Of a stretch of DNA of 64,000 nt, positions 27,855 to 37,950 are shown one piece after another. Below the pieces are notes generated by a model, which made no database searches, was not told the DNA's origin, and saw only the letters and a list, made by a program, of their open reading frames with translations. Source of the stretch: Bacteroidota bacterium (lineage in GTDB: Bacteria; Bacteroidota; Bacteroidia; Cytophagales; Cytophagaceae); the NCBI GenBank assembly GCA_023428135.1, contig JAEYZG010000037.1, positions 1 through 64,000 of the forward strand, written 5' to 3'. Numbering within the stretch: position 1 is the stretch's first letter; every line of letters starts with the position of its first letter. Both the position numbers and the translations under genes were made by a program.

Positions 27855-28334
27855 TTATTCAGCATAACTAGAGCGGAATTTAACTCCCCATTTATTATTT
27901 TCTTTCGTTACGATATATAGGGACTCATATACACCTATTAAGCTTCCATCAGCGCGATAACGAGAAAAGCGAGTATCCACATGGACTTTTTCAGCTGATG
28001 CCTGCACTATATTTCTATGATCCCATTTGCTATGATGCCATCCTGATTTTTCAAGCCTTACAAAAACAGTAGAATCCAATGTAGCACTTTCCAGAACTGA
28101 CATTTTACCACTCGCTAACCTATAATGAGGAAAATGATACGTTAACTGCCATACCTTTGCATCTTTAGAGTTAAAGGTATTCATATACTCATCAAGAACT
28201 TTTAGTACTTCTTTTTTAACCTCAGCATTGACATCATGTGAACCTCTTGGATTATTATCATCAGAAACAAATGAAGCCCCCACAAATAATGTAGTTATAA
28301 ATAAAAATGCGCAGAACATTGTATAATATTTCAT
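27855..28334 (-). CDS. Secreted NTF2-like (SnoaL/DUF4440-type) protein
   Basis: A 159-residue protein with an N-terminal signal peptide (about 1-20). The mature part has the layout of an NTF2/SnoaL-like cone fold: a helical start with VLDEYMNTFNSKDAKVW, then antiparallel strands, ending in NNKWGVKFRSS. No catalytic site is evident. It follows the sulfatase gene by 64 bp on the same strand and may be the last gene of that operon. Family assignment rests on pattern only. Confidence 0.65.
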   Translation of the reverse strand: MKYYTMFCAFLFITTLFVGASFVSDDNNPRGSHDVNAEVKKEVLKVLDEYMNTFNSKDAKVWQLTYHFPHYRLASGKMSVLESATLDSTVFVRLEKSGWHHSKWDHRNIVQASAEKVHVDTRFSRYRADGSLIGVYESLYIVTKENNKWGVKFRSSYAE

Positions 28335-28398
28335 AATTAGCTTGATGTCATTTTATGGTAAATATGGTGGAGCCAAATCATCCTCCACCTTAGAATGG

Positions 28399-30264
28399 TT
28401 ACTCTTTTACTTCTGTGATATTTGGTTTTATTGCTGATTTAAAAGAACCTCTATTCAAACAGTCGGTCCAGTCAATTAAAGGATAAACATTATACTTTCT
28501 GGCTTCTGTATCAAACAAGGCCTTCAGCTCTTGTAATTTCTCAGGGTATTTGGATGCAAGATTTACACGTTCATTAAAATCTTCATTCAGGTTATATAAT
28601 ACCCAAACATCCTTATCAAAATTTCTTTCTACTTTATTCTCTCCAGGATATGAAATAAGATCGTAGAAAGCCGGAGTGTGAGCAGCTGCAGCCTTCCAGC
28701 CGTCCTTGTATATAGCTCTAGAACCGAAAATATTATAATATTGAACGGTATGCTTTGAAACAGCATTTGCATCATTTAATGAATATGCAAAGCTTGTTCC
28801 TTCAATCGGTTTTTGTTGTATCCCTTTAATAACAGGCTGAGGTTTTATACCAGTTAACTCAACGGTGGTAGGAAAAAGATCAATCAAATGACTATATTGA
28901 GTCCTTACAGTTCCTTTATCTTTAATATTTTTGGGATAAAAGACTATTAAAGGATTTCTTGTTCCACCTTCAGAGTTTGCATCCTGCTTCCAATGCTTAA
29001 AAGGAGTATTGGTAGCTTGTGCCCAGCCAATAGGGTAATTTGTATAAGCCTCAGCTGAACCTATCTTCTCATAGTTTTTTAAGAGATCTCTTAAAATTTC
29101 GTCTTCAGGAACTGTGTTCTTTGGCGCAAACTCGCTTTTAATCACTCCATTTTTAGAGCCTTCCTGACTGCCGCCATTATCTCCAACAACAATGAAAATA
29201 GCTGTATTTTCAAGTTGTCCAGAGTTTTTCAAATGACTTACAATTCTTCCAATTTCATAGTCTGTATACTCCAGGAACCCTGCATATACTTCCATGAAGC
29301 GTGCATAGATTTTTTGTTCCTCAGGTTTTAGATCTTTCCAGGCTTTCACCCTTGAATTTCTTGCTGGCAACTGTACTGTTGCCGGTATTATGCCAAGTTT
29401 TTTCTGATTGGCCAGAACCTGCTCACGGAATTTATCCCATCCCTGATCAAACTTTCCTTTATACTTATCACTCCACTTCCTGGCAACCTGATGAGGAGAG
29501 TGTGTTGCTCCAGGAGAGAAATAGAGGAAAAATGGTTTATCAGGAGCTAATTTCTTTTGATTGGATATATAGCTGATTGCTTTGTCTGCAATCAATTCAT
29601 TAAGATGTCTTCCATCAGGTTTAACATGTTTGTTATCTTCGACAAGGTCTGGCTTGTACTGATCTGTAGCTCCCCCAAGGAAGCCGTAAAAGTGATCAAA
29701 TCCCTTACCAGAAGGCCATCTGTCAAATGGACCAAGATCAGTAGATTCATCATCAGGAGTTAAATGCCATTTCCCAAGAGCATAAGTATTATACCCATTT
29801 TCACGGAATGTTTCTGCAACAGTGCCTGCTTCTGCAGGAATATGGCCATCATATCCTGGGAAATCAGCTGAAAGAAAGTCATGAGGAAAGCCGCCCATAT
29901 GAACCGAATGATGGTTTCTTCCTGTAAGTAATGCTGCTCTTGTCGGAGAACAGATTCCTGTTGTATGAAAATTGGTATATCTTAAACCGTTATTGGCAAG
30001 ACTGTCAAAGGTGGGAGTATTGATCAATCCACCGAAAGCAGATGAAGCCCCGAATCCGACATCATCCAACAATATCCATATTACGTTAGGTGCTCCTGCC
30101 GGAGCTTTCTTCAGATAGGTAACCTTATCAGGCTTTGAATCAGAAAGTGTTTTACCAATCGATCCTTCGAATGGCTTGTTCTGAGAATATGCAGGTAAAG
30201 CAAGCCCTGCACCTATTACAAGGACTGATGCAAGTTTTGTGGTTTCCTTTAAAATATCTTTCAT
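28399..30264 (-). CDS. Sulfatase (arylsulfatase-type, S1 family)
   Basis: A 621-residue exported sulfatase with a signal peptide ending in LPAYSQN. The formylglycine motif is C105-S-P-T-R109 in TGICSPTRAALLTGR, so maturation by a formylglycine-generating enzyme or anSME is required; neither is in the window. Calcium ligands D67-D68 lie in WILLDDVGFG, and a later conserved GDNGG motif is present. It would hydrolyse a sulfate ester in the periplasm. It lies 7 bp downstream of the hydroxylase gene in the susCD-sulfatase cluster. The substrate cannot be deduced. Confidence 0.92.
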   Translation of the reverse strand: MKDILKETTKLASVLVIGAGLALPAYSQNKPFEGSIGKTLSDSKPDKVTYLKKAPAGAPNVIWILLDDVGFGASSAFGGLINTPTFDSLANNGLRYTNFHTTGICSPTRAALLTGRNHHSVHMGGFPHDFLSADFPGYDGHIPAEAGTVAETFRENGYNTYALGKWHLTPDDESTDLGPFDRWPSGKGFDHFYGFLGGATDQYKPDLVEDNKHVKPDGRHLNELIADKAISYISNQKKLAPDKPFFLYFSPGATHSPHQVARKWSDKYKGKFDQGWDKFREQVLANQKKLGIIPATVQLPARNSRVKAWKDLKPEEQKIYARFMEVYAGFLEYTDYEIGRIVSHLKNSGQLENTAIFIVVGDNGGSQEGSKNGVIKSEFAPKNTVPEDEILRDLLKNYEKIGSAEAYTNYPIGWAQATNTPFKHWKQDANSEGGTRNPLIVFYPKNIKDKGTVRTQYSHLIDLFPTTVELTGIKPQPVIKGIQQKPIEGTSFAYSLNDANAVSKHTVQYYNIFGSRAIYKDGWKAAAAHTPAFYDLISYPGENKVERNFDKDVWVLYNLNEDFNERVNLASKYPEKLQELKALFDTEARKYNVYPLIDWTDCLNRGSFKSAIKPNITEVKE

Positions 30265-30271
30265 TATTTTT

Positions 30272-31189
30272 TTATTTTATTATTAGGCATTTTGTAATTC
30301 CTTCATAACCTCTAAATTCATTCTCCTCCACTTTTACTTCCGGTCCGCCTTTAGCCAGCTCACTACCTATGACAGGAGATTTGAATATTGGCCAAAGCCA
30401 TTGTGCATACCATGGATCATCTTCATAGTTTGATATACCATACTGCTTAGGATATTTCCTGCTAATGTGAGCAGTACCAAATATTAAATCCCAGATAAAT
30501 AAAATACCTCCAAAATTTCCTTTGTAGTATCCAACTCCATCACCATGAGAAGCTGAGTGATGTGCATGATGAGTAGCTGGTGTCACTAATAATCTTTCCA
30601 GCAACCATGCAAACGGATGTAAAATCCTATACCGATACAATACCTTATCCCATTTAACACTTGTATGACAAGCATAAGACCATATTGTCTGGAACCCATT
30701 AAACAAAAGAGCAGGTCCACCCAGACCAAGATAGACCAAAGCCGCTGTGATGTAGAACTGAGAGAGAAAGGCTACATAAAAAATATTTTGCCTGGAATTT
30801 ACCACCACGCTCATATATCTTGCGGAATGATGTGTTCTGTGAAACCTCCACAATACAAGCAATTGATGATGCAGACGATGGTACCAGTATTGCGATAGAT
30901 CTATAGTAACCAAGATGATAAAGAAACCCAAAGTAAAAGGAATCCAGGCAAAAGTATCTTTAAGTCCAGGAAGAATAAAGGGCAATATTCTTAATGAAAA
31001 GAAGCCTATAAGTGGTGAAAAGATAAACCTTGGAGCAACGAGGCATACGATATCCAGGATCTTATCATTCTTCGACCATTTACCTTCCAGCAAACCAAAG
31101 AATAGTTCAAGAGAGCCTAGAATAAAGATAAAAACCATAATCCCCCATCCGTTGAGGTTTTGTACTGCAGATTCGAAAAACTTAATCAT
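30272..31189 (-). CDS. Fatty acid hydroxylase / sterol desaturase superfamily protein
   Basis: A 305-residue integral membrane di-iron enzyme. The histidine clusters are HRLHHQ, HRTHH (about 130-142) and HHAHHSASH (about 206-214), the pattern of the fatty acid hydroxylase superfamily. Hydrophobic segments flank them. Members hydroxylate or desaturate acyl chains, sterols or carotenoids. Its position between two sulfatases and next to a tiny membrane protein (7 bp upstream) suggests a lipid-like or sulfated alcohol substrate; that is inference. Confidence 0.88.
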   Translation of the reverse strand: MIKFFESAVQNLNGWGIMVFIFILGSLELFFGLLEGKWSKNDKILDIVCLVAPRFIFSPLIGFFSLRILPFILPGLKDTFAWIPFTLGFFIILVTIDLSQYWYHRLHHQLLVLWRFHRTHHSARYMSVVVNSRQNIFYVAFLSQFYITAALVYLGLGGPALLFNGFQTIWSYACHTSVKWDKVLYRYRILHPFAWLLERLLVTPATHHAHHSASHGDGVGYYKGNFGGILFIWDLIFGTAHISRKYPKQYGISNYEDDPWYAQWLWPIFKSPVIGSELAKGGPEVKVEENEFRGYEGITKCLIIK

Positions 31190-31196
31190 AAGTATA

Positions 31197-31316
31197 TTAG
31201 TTAATGGCCCAGATAAGTAATAAAATTGCGGCAGTGACTAACGCCACCGGTAGAATAAATACCAGTATAGAGACCAGTATTTTCTTACCAATAAGTATGA
31301 TGTCTTGTAAAATCAT
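31197..31316 (-). CDS. 39-residue single-span membrane protein
   Basis: A small gene in a tightly packed operon: 17 bp after the upstream sulfatase stop and 7 bp before the hydroxylase start. It starts at ATG 31316-31314 and stops at TAA 31199-31197. The predicted peptide begins MILQDIILIGKK and continues as an almost unbroken hydrophobic helix ending LLLIWAIN. Spacing and composition strongly suggest a real product, probably an accessory subunit or regulator of the adjacent membrane hydroxylase. No family is recognised. Confidence 0.6.
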   Translation of the reverse strand: MILQDIILIGKKILVSILVFILPVALVTAAILLLIWAIN

Positions 31317-31333
31317 ATATATAATTTTTATGA

Positions 31334-32902
31334 TCAGATAGGAAAGTAATTGAACTCTCCATTATTATTATATTTCATAAACATTACACTTGGCCAGCGT
31401 GGAGGCTGAACAGTATTCTCCCATTTTATCAGGTCCTGCTTCAACTCCTCCACTTTCTCTTTATTTATAGAAGCAAGGTCATGACTTTCCGAAACATCAT
31501 TTTTCAAATCAAAAAGCAAGGTTTGATTTTCCTTTTCATTAATGTATAGTTTAAAATCTCCTTTCCTTATAGCCTTTGCAAATCCGACTCTCCAGAAAAG
31601 GCTCTCATGGGGTCTTTCACTCTTTTCTCCATTCAGGTAAGGAATAAGGTTTACTCCATCATAGCTTACATCCTTAGGAAGAGGAGCTCCTGCTGCTGCA
31701 GCAATTGTTGTAAAAAAGTCAAGAGAAGAGACTGGTTGATCGAAATCTTTCCCTCCTTTTATTATAGCGGGATATTTGATAAAAAACGGAACTCTGATGC
31801 CGCCTTCGAAATTTGTAGCTTTACCGGCTCGTAATGGTTTGTTATCCAGAACATGAGTATAGGTAGCACCTCCATTATCACTTAGAAATATTACTATTGT
31901 GTTATTATCGAGATTCAATTCCTTTAATTTACCAGTAACAACTCCAACGGCATCATCCAGTGACTTTACCTGAGCCTGATAAGCACGTTGAGTACTGTCT
32001 TTAATTGAAGTAAGCAAATCAAAATCTGATTTCTTAGCCTGTATAGGGTCATGTGGGGCATTAAATGCCAGATAGAGGAAAAATGGATTATCTTTATTCT
32101 TCTCTATAAAGTCAGCAGCTTCATTACCAAATCTTGTTGTTAGGTATTCTTTTACTTCTGTTTCTTTACCATTTTGCTGTAACGCTCCCCAGCCACTTCT
32201 CTTTTCTTTGAATACACCTTTGTCCCAAAACAGATGAGGCAAGTGACGTGATATTAACTCCGGATCACTGACCGCGCCATAAATAGTGCCACCACCAAGG
32301 ATTCCATATGAATAATCGAACCCCTGTTTAGAAGGAATCAAATCTCCCCCTTCTCCTAAGTGCCATTTCCCGACCCAACCTGTTTTATAACCTTGTTCTC
32401 TCAGCAGTTCTGCAATAGTTATTTCCTGTAAAGGAAGCCCTTGCTTGATCTCCGAAAACTTCTTTACATCCAGGTCTCTATTGAAGACAACATCAAACTT
32501 GTTAAGCCAATTGCTCACCTGAGTTATCTTGGCCTTATCAGCATTTTCTATTCCCCAGGTTGCGGCAGATCCTACTATAAACTCTGAGCCGAATCGTTGC
32601 TGATATCTTCCGGTAAGAAGACCGGCTCTGGAAGGACTACAATATGCTGCACTTACATACCCCTGTGTAAATTTCACTCCCTCTTTTCCCAAAGCATCGA
32701 TATGGGGTGTACTAATGAGAGTATTTCCATAAGAAGATAAATCATGAAACCCCAGATCATCAGCCAGAATGATTACAACATTGGGCTTCTTTCCTGCGTT
32801 TTTAGCATCTTCTGATTGACCATCGGTTATAAAAGACCATAATGATACTCCAGACGCTATGGCCAGGAATACTACACCAGCTTTTACAATTTTATTTTTC
32901 AT
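31334..32902 (-). CDS. Sulfatase (S1 family, second copy in cluster)
   Basis: A 522-residue exported sulfatase with an N-terminal hydrophobic signal (about 7-25). The formylglycine site is C88-S-P-S-R92 in AYCSPSRAGLLTGR, and D48-D49 in ILADDLGFHD bind calcium. FLSDNGG lies further on. It is clearly divergent from the 621-residue sulfatase, so the pair probably removes sulfates at different positions or from different intermediates. It follows susD by 117 bp and precedes the 39-residue membrane protein. Confidence 0.92.
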   Translation of the reverse strand: MKNKIVKAGVVFLAIASGVSLWSFITDGQSEDAKNAGKKPNVVIILADDLGFHDLSSYGNTLISTPHIDALGKEGVKFTQGYVSAAYCSPSRAGLLTGRYQQRFGSEFIVGSAATWGIENADKAKITQVSNWLNKFDVVFNRDLDVKKFSEIKQGLPLQEITIAELLREQGYKTGWVGKWHLGEGGDLIPSKQGFDYSYGILGGGTIYGAVSDPELISRHLPHLFWDKGVFKEKRSGWGALQQNGKETEVKEYLTTRFGNEAADFIEKNKDNPFFLYLAFNAPHDPIQAKKSDFDLLTSIKDSTQRAYQAQVKSLDDAVGVVTGKLKELNLDNNTIVIFLSDNGGATYTHVLDNKPLRAGKATNFEGGIRVPFFIKYPAIIKGGKDFDQPVSSLDFFTTIAAAAGAPLPKDVSYDGVNLIPYLNGEKSERPHESLFWRVGFAKAIRKGDFKLYINEKENQTLLFDLKNDVSESHDLASINKEKVEELKQDLIKWENTVQPPRWPSVMFMKYNNNGEFNYFPI

Positions 32903-33019
32903 ACAAGTTTATTGTTTGGGGTTTATCATTCATTATGCATCCTTCCAGCCTGTCGCCATAAGACACAGGCATATGGAATGCGCATAGCAAAACACTTCAG
33001 GAATATATTGACTATCGGA

Positions 33020-34513
33020 TTACTTATCCCACCAAAGGCGGGGCTTCTGATGGTTAGATGATTTTGTAGGGATATTTGAATTTAATACTTCTTCATTTTG
33101 AGGATATGGAAGTCTCCTTGGAATACCGCCACCCGGATTAGATGCATGATCTCCATCAGGGAGCAGACTCAACTGAGGATAACCCGTTCTTCTGTAATCT
33201 ACCCAAGGCTCAGGCTGAGCATATAAAGCAATATACTTTTGTGTAATGATCCTTTTAAGATCAGTATCATAATCTCCCGTTAAAGTGGCCTTGGCATTGA
33301 TATAAGATGTTTTTTTGGCCTCAGTTGCATTGGTATCTGCAGGATCTGTGACTATTTTATTAAATGAAGCACGAACAGCATCCTGCAATGCAAGCTGCGC
33401 TCCTCCATCTCCCAATATAAGCCTAGCTTCTGCTTCTATCAGTTTATTTTCTACAAAGGATGTAAAAATAACCTGAGAGGTTCTAGATGCAACAAAAGGA
33501 CCAGGTGTTGAAAAAGCGATAACTCCGGGAGTAGGTAACCCTGCAAATTTTCCGCCGGCAGGATTTATTAAATAAGGTCTTCTGGGATCAATCAGAAAAA
33601 CTGCTTTATTTCCAGGATCTGTAGCTTCATTCCCATTCAGAAGATTGACAATTGCCTTTCCGGCGACTATCCAGTTTGGTCTATAAGAGCCATACTGAAA
33701 TATAGGATTTGAAGTTGTAGGAGCTGTGGTATATTCCACCGCTAGATCCCCAGCGTTTGAAATGATTCCTTTTGAAGTATATTCTAATGCTTTAGTTGCA
33801 GCATCTGTTTTATCAATCTTTGATAAGTGGAGGGCATATCTCGCTTTTAAGGTCCATGCTGTTGCAATCCATTTACTGATATCTCCTTTGAATATAACAT
33901 CGTCAGAAGAGGGTACTATTCCACCCTGATTGGCAGTCCTTGGCTTACTAAGCTCCTGAATAGCGGAGTCTAACTGAATTTGAATATTGGTATAAATATC
34001 TTGTTGTTTATCATACTTTGGCAAAGGCGAAGTACTGATATTTAAAGCATCAGAATAAGGAACATCTCCGAAAACATCAGTAGCAGTTCCGATTCCCACA
34101 ACAAACAATATTCTTGAAATACCCGAATAGTATGGTAATCCTGAAGCTTTGGACTTATTAATAATTAGTTTTAAATTATATAATGTACCAGGATATAGAG
34201 AAGACCAATAATCATTATAATAAGAATTGGCTACAGTATAATTCTGTACGGTGGAAGCGAAGTCTATATTCCCTGCAAAATGCTGATTATAGATACTCAC
34301 ATAAGGGCCTAACTGGGAACTCTGAGCGAAAGAGAGTGATAACTGCGTTCCTGGCAATAAAGTATTTACAGAAGCATCAGATGGCACATTTGGATTGATA
34401 TTTGTTTCTTTAAGGTTGCATGAAAATATCAGTGCAGATGTTGTTATTCCCAATAAAACCGATTTGAAAGGTTTAAAAATCCTTAGTTTAATTTTAGTAT
34501 TTATAGTTTCCAT
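33020..34513 (-). CDS. susD: SusD/RagB-like outer membrane lipoprotein (SusD-like_2 type)
   Basis: A 497-residue surface lipoprotein that works with SusC as a lid over the transporter. The signal peptide ends in a lipobox at C32 (ALIFSC), followed by the NINPNVPSDAS segment typical of the SusD-like_2 subfamily. The C-terminal part contains the ARLILGDGG and TQKYIALYAQPEPWVDYRR segments common in this group. The frame is open to 34657, but that would bury the signal peptide, so the start at 34513 was chosen. susC ends 79 bp upstream. Confidence 0.92.
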   Translation of the reverse strand: METINTKIKLRIFKPFKSVLLGITTSALIFSCNLKETNINPNVPSDASVNTLLPGTQLSLSFAQSSQLGPYVSIYNQHFAGNIDFASTVQNYTVANSYYNDYWSSLYPGTLYNLKLIINKSKASGLPYYSGISRILFVVGIGTATDVFGDVPYSDALNISTSPLPKYDKQQDIYTNIQIQLDSAIQELSKPRTANQGGIVPSSDDVIFKGDISKWIATAWTLKARYALHLSKIDKTDAATKALEYTSKGIISNAGDLAVEYTTAPTTSNPIFQYGSYRPNWIVAGKAIVNLLNGNEATDPGNKAVFLIDPRRPYLINPAGGKFAGLPTPGVIAFSTPGPFVASRTSQVIFTSFVENKLIEAEARLILGDGGAQLALQDAVRASFNKIVTDPADTNATEAKKTSYINAKATLTGDYDTDLKRIITQKYIALYAQPEPWVDYRRTGYPQLSLLPDGDHASNPGGGIPRRLPYPQNEEVLNSNIPTKSSNHQKPRLWWDK

Positions 34514-34592
34514 TAACTTATCCTTATTTGATTGTTTAATACCAGCTACCCGGTATAACTTTAATTCATTGCTATTAATCAAAACAATATGA

Positions 34593-37500
34593 TTAGAATA
34601 CAATATTGACTGATGCACCATAACTATGTGTATTTGGAGGTGTCCAGAAATCAACACCAGGATTTGAACCGACCTGACCAGCTCTGACCATCATATCGGG
34701 ATCAGAACCAGAATAATTTGTTTTTAACAGGAAGTTTCTTGCTGAAAGCGATAAAGTGGCTGCGCTTATACCAAATCTTTTCAAAGCTGTTGAAGGTAAT
34801 CTATAGCTAAGACTGATATCCCTCAGTTTAATAAAATAAAGATTCTTCTCAACGAACAGGCTGTTTGTCTGAAGGGTTGTAGAATACAGTCCTTGAGTTT
34901 TTACTACTTCAATATCATTAGCGGAGCCATCACTTGCCTTTACCCCTTCGAATACCATCTTTTCTCCCCTTGATTCTGTTGAAGCATCTGTACCATTAAG
35001 CACCATTTGAGATCTTGCAAAATTTAAAATATCAAAACCTACACGGGTATCAAAAAGGAATGAAAGAGAAAAAGCTTTGTAAGATAAGCTGTTTCTTAAA
35101 CTTGCATTAAATCTTGGATTCGGATTTCCAATAGGAGTCGGAGATCCATTTATGAAAGGCTTTCCATAGTTGGTGCTTTCAGGATTATCATCAATAATAA
35201 CCTTTCCATCTGCGTTTCTGATAAAGTCTGTTCCGTAAATGATTCCGAATGGCTGACCTGCAACTGAAGAGTTATTCAGACCGTTAGAAATTTGTTCTAC
35301 TCCCGGGGCAAGCTTGACAACCTTACTTACATTTTTATAGTAAATGAAATTTACATCCCAAGCAAATTCTTTAGTTTCTATGGGAGTTCCATCAAGAGAC
35401 AACTCAATCCCCTTGTTTGTTACCACTCCTATATTTCTGACAACTGCAGTTGCTCCGCTTGAATAAGGCACAGTAGCAGGGATAATTTGGTCTTTGCTTT
35501 TATTAGAGTAATAAGTAGCGTCAACTCCTACTCTTCCTTTAAAAAATCGCAGTTCTCCGCCTATTTCGAAAGATTGAATTTTCTCAGGTCTGAGATTCTG
35601 ATTGCCTTGAATCAGAGCACTGGACAATGTCGTTGTTCCATTAAATGGACCCTGATAAGCAGATTGCAGGGTGTTATTAGACAAGGTTGTATTATTATAG
35701 TAAGAAAGAAGAGAGTATGGATCCGTATCATTACCCACAACAGCATAAGTGGTTCTTAGCTTACCAAATGTGAAATAATCATTCTTCAGTTTAAGTGCAT
35801 CCGAGAAGATAAAAGATGAACCTATCGAAGGATAGAAGAATGAATTTTTACCTGCGGGTAAAGCTGAAGACCATTCGTTTCTACCTGTCACATTAAAGTA
35901 CAGCCAGCGTTTATATCCTACAACAGCATTACCATAAACAGCAACCAGTTTCTTTCTAATGGTAACTTCATTTGATGAGACCACAGAAGCGTTAGACAAC
36001 ATAAATTGATCAGGTACGATCAAACCGTCCCCTCTTGAAGTCAGTTGATACCTCTCTGAATTGTAAAAGTTCTGACCAAGGTTTACTGTAAGTTTAAGAT
36101 CCTGATTTAAGTTTCTCTCACCAGAAAGCAGTAAATCATGATTATAGTTCTTTTGAACAAAATTTATAACGTTTACAAGCCCTTGTCCCACGCCTGCGCT
36201 TCCGTTAGCAAATCCGGAGTTTCTGTAATCTCTGTAAAAATCTATGCCTGGTCTGAAGGTTGCTTTTAGCCATGGTAAAAAATTATAATCAAGCTGTGTA
36301 TAAGCAATGAATCTGTTGACCTCGTCTTTTTGCGGATTCCTTTTAAGTGTCCAGTATGGGTTATCCCACCCATTTCCCTGTGCAAAAGATCTGGAAGCTC
36401 CCCATGGCTTGGCTGCGGTTGGAGCAAGCTGATATGCATCCTGATGCTCCCATGGTCTATCATATCCATTAGTTATATCAAAGTTAACAGGAGTATTGGC
36501 AAGGCCTCTCAGATAGGATGTAGGATAACCTCCACCAAGAGCTCTGTTGTTAGAACCATCGTTAGCATAGGTAAGGCCAAGCGCTACTTTAAACTTTTCG
36601 GTAAAATCGTAATCACCATTAAACTTTGCTGATGTTCTTTCAAAATCTGTAGTTGGAATAATACCTGTCTGGTACAATCGTCCAAGGGAAACATAGTAAG
36701 ACCCATTTTCTGACCTTCCTGCTATGTTAATATTGTAATCCTGAGTAATTCCTTTAACAAAAAAAATCTTTTCGTTATCATATCTGTTTACAGCAACCCC
36801 ATTTGAATATGGAGAGCTTTTGCCCACAATAATCCCGTTCTTATCATAGTCATAAGTTTGACCGGGTGCAGAAGCTACAGCATAGGTAAGGGTATCCAGC
36901 AATGCTCCCCAGCTGTTTTGGTTCGTTGGACTATATTGCCCTGCTGATCCCTGGGAGTATCTGGTTTGTCGAGGCTGAATTCGTCTATTGATCTCATCTA
37001 TTGTGACAGATGAGCTTACACTTACCTGGAGTTTTTTATCCGTAAGGTTCCTGCCTTTTTTAGTATTAATAATGATTGCTCCGTTAGCTGCTCTGATACC
37101 ATAGAGTGCAGCTGCAGCAGGGCCTTTCAGTACTGTGATACTTTCGATATCATTAGGATTTACATCAATAGCTCTGTTGGAAGGTTGAGAAAGAGAATAG
37201 CTGTTTGTAATGTTTCCAGCCAGATCTCCAACGCTATTATCAATTGGAACTCCGTCAAGAATATACAATGGATTGTTATTTCCAAGAATAGAGGCACTGC
37301 CCCTGATACGAATCTGAGATGCACCACCAGGAGATCCACCACTATTGGTTACCTGCACTCCGGCAATTTTTCCGCTCAACGCCGTGGTAACATTAGGTTC
37401 TCCAGACTTCAGAATTTTATCCCCTTTTATCTCTGTGATGGTATTAGTGATTGACTTGCGTTCACTCTCAATACCGACAGCTGTAACTACTACTTCAGAT

Positions 37501-37829
37501 AGTTGTTGCCTGGATTTTAAAGTAAAATTCAACTCAGACTCCTCTTCATAGACTTCAACCTCTTTAGGAGCATATCCTGCATACTGCGCCACTACAGTAA
37601 AAGGAAGTGCAGTGTTTGTCTTTAATTCATATTCCCCGTTTTCATTTGTTGCTGTTCCTTCTTTGGTTCCTTTTATTTGAATGATAACTCCAATTAGCGC
37701 TTCTTTAGTTGTTTCATCACTAATCCGCCCCTTCAGGACAGACTGAGCCAAGACAGCAGAACGCATGGATAACAGCATTATCGTAGCTAAGAATACCCTT
37801 ATTCTTTGATCTGTAAATAATATTCTCAT
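34593..37829 (-). CDS. susC: SusC/RagA family TonB-linked outer membrane transporter
   Basis: A 1078-residue TonB-dependent receptor. The order is signal peptide (about 1-28), carboxypeptidase-like regulatory domain (about 30-118), plug domain with the SusC signature region (ALSGKIAGVQVT, PLYILDGVPIDN; about 125-250) and a 22-strand-type barrel ending in GASVNIVF. It imports an oligomer captured by SusD, driven by TonB-ExbBD. It is the first gene of the susCD-sulfatase-hydroxylase cluster. A Bacteroidota-type promoter lies 115-150 bp upstream. No HTCS or sigma/anti-sigma regulator is adjacent. Confidence 0.95.
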   Translation of the reverse strand: MRILFTDQRIRVFLATIMLLSMRSAVLAQSVLKGRISDETTKEALIGVIIQIKGTKEGTATNENGEYELKTNTALPFTVVAQYAGYAPKEVEVYEEESELNFTLKSRQQLSEVVVTAVGIESERKSITNTITEIKGDKILKSGEPNVTTALSGKIAGVQVTNSGGSPGGASQIRIRGSASILGNNNPLYILDGVPIDNSVGDLAGNITNSYSLSQPSNRAIDVNPNDIESITVLKGPAAAALYGIRAANGAIIINTKKGRNLTDKKLQVSVSSSVTIDEINRRIQPRQTRYSQGSAGQYSPTNQNSWGALLDTLTYAVASAPGQTYDYDKNGIIVGKSSPYSNGVAVNRYDNEKIFFVKGITQDYNINIAGRSENGSYYVSLGRLYQTGIIPTTDFERTSAKFNGDYDFTEKFKVALGLTYANDGSNNRALGGGYPTSYLRGLANTPVNFDITNGYDRPWEHQDAYQLAPTAAKPWGASRSFAQGNGWDNPYWTLKRNPQKDEVNRFIAYTQLDYNFLPWLKATFRPGIDFYRDYRNSGFANGSAGVGQGLVNVINFVQKNYNHDLLLSGERNLNQDLKLTVNLGQNFYNSERYQLTSRGDGLIVPDQFMLSNASVVSSNEVTIRKKLVAVYGNAVVGYKRWLYFNVTGRNEWSSALPAGKNSFFYPSIGSSFIFSDALKLKNDYFTFGKLRTTYAVVGNDTDPYSLLSYYNNTTLSNNTLQSAYQGPFNGTTTLSSALIQGNQNLRPEKIQSFEIGGELRFFKGRVGVDATYYSNKSKDQIIPATVPYSSGATAVVRNIGVVTNKGIELSLDGTPIETKEFAWDVNFIYYKNVSKVVKLAPGVEQISNGLNNSSVAGQPFGIIYGTDFIRNADGKVIIDDNPESTNYGKPFINGSPTPIGNPNPRFNASLRNSLSYKAFSLSFLFDTRVGFDILNFARSQMVLNGTDASTESRGEKMVFEGVKASDGSANDIEVVKTQGLYSTTLQTNSLFVEKNLYFIKLRDISLSYRLPSTALKRFGISAATLSLSARNFLLKTNYSGSDPDMMVRAGQVGSNPGVDFWTPPNTHSYGASVNIVF

Positions 37830-37950
37830 ATCGTTTTATAAAATTCCATCAATTAAAAAAAGCGTGAATCGGAAGTATGAACAAAGCTTCGCCATTACAC
37901 AATGTTCTTGTGTTTTAAAAAGGCACAGCAAAGTCTACTGATTTGATAGG

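Noticed and set aside
30272..31189. Hydroxylase considered as part of eukaryote-like sterol synthesis
   Set aside because: No squalene epoxidase or cyclase in the window; the fold is broad, so only the superfamily call is supported.
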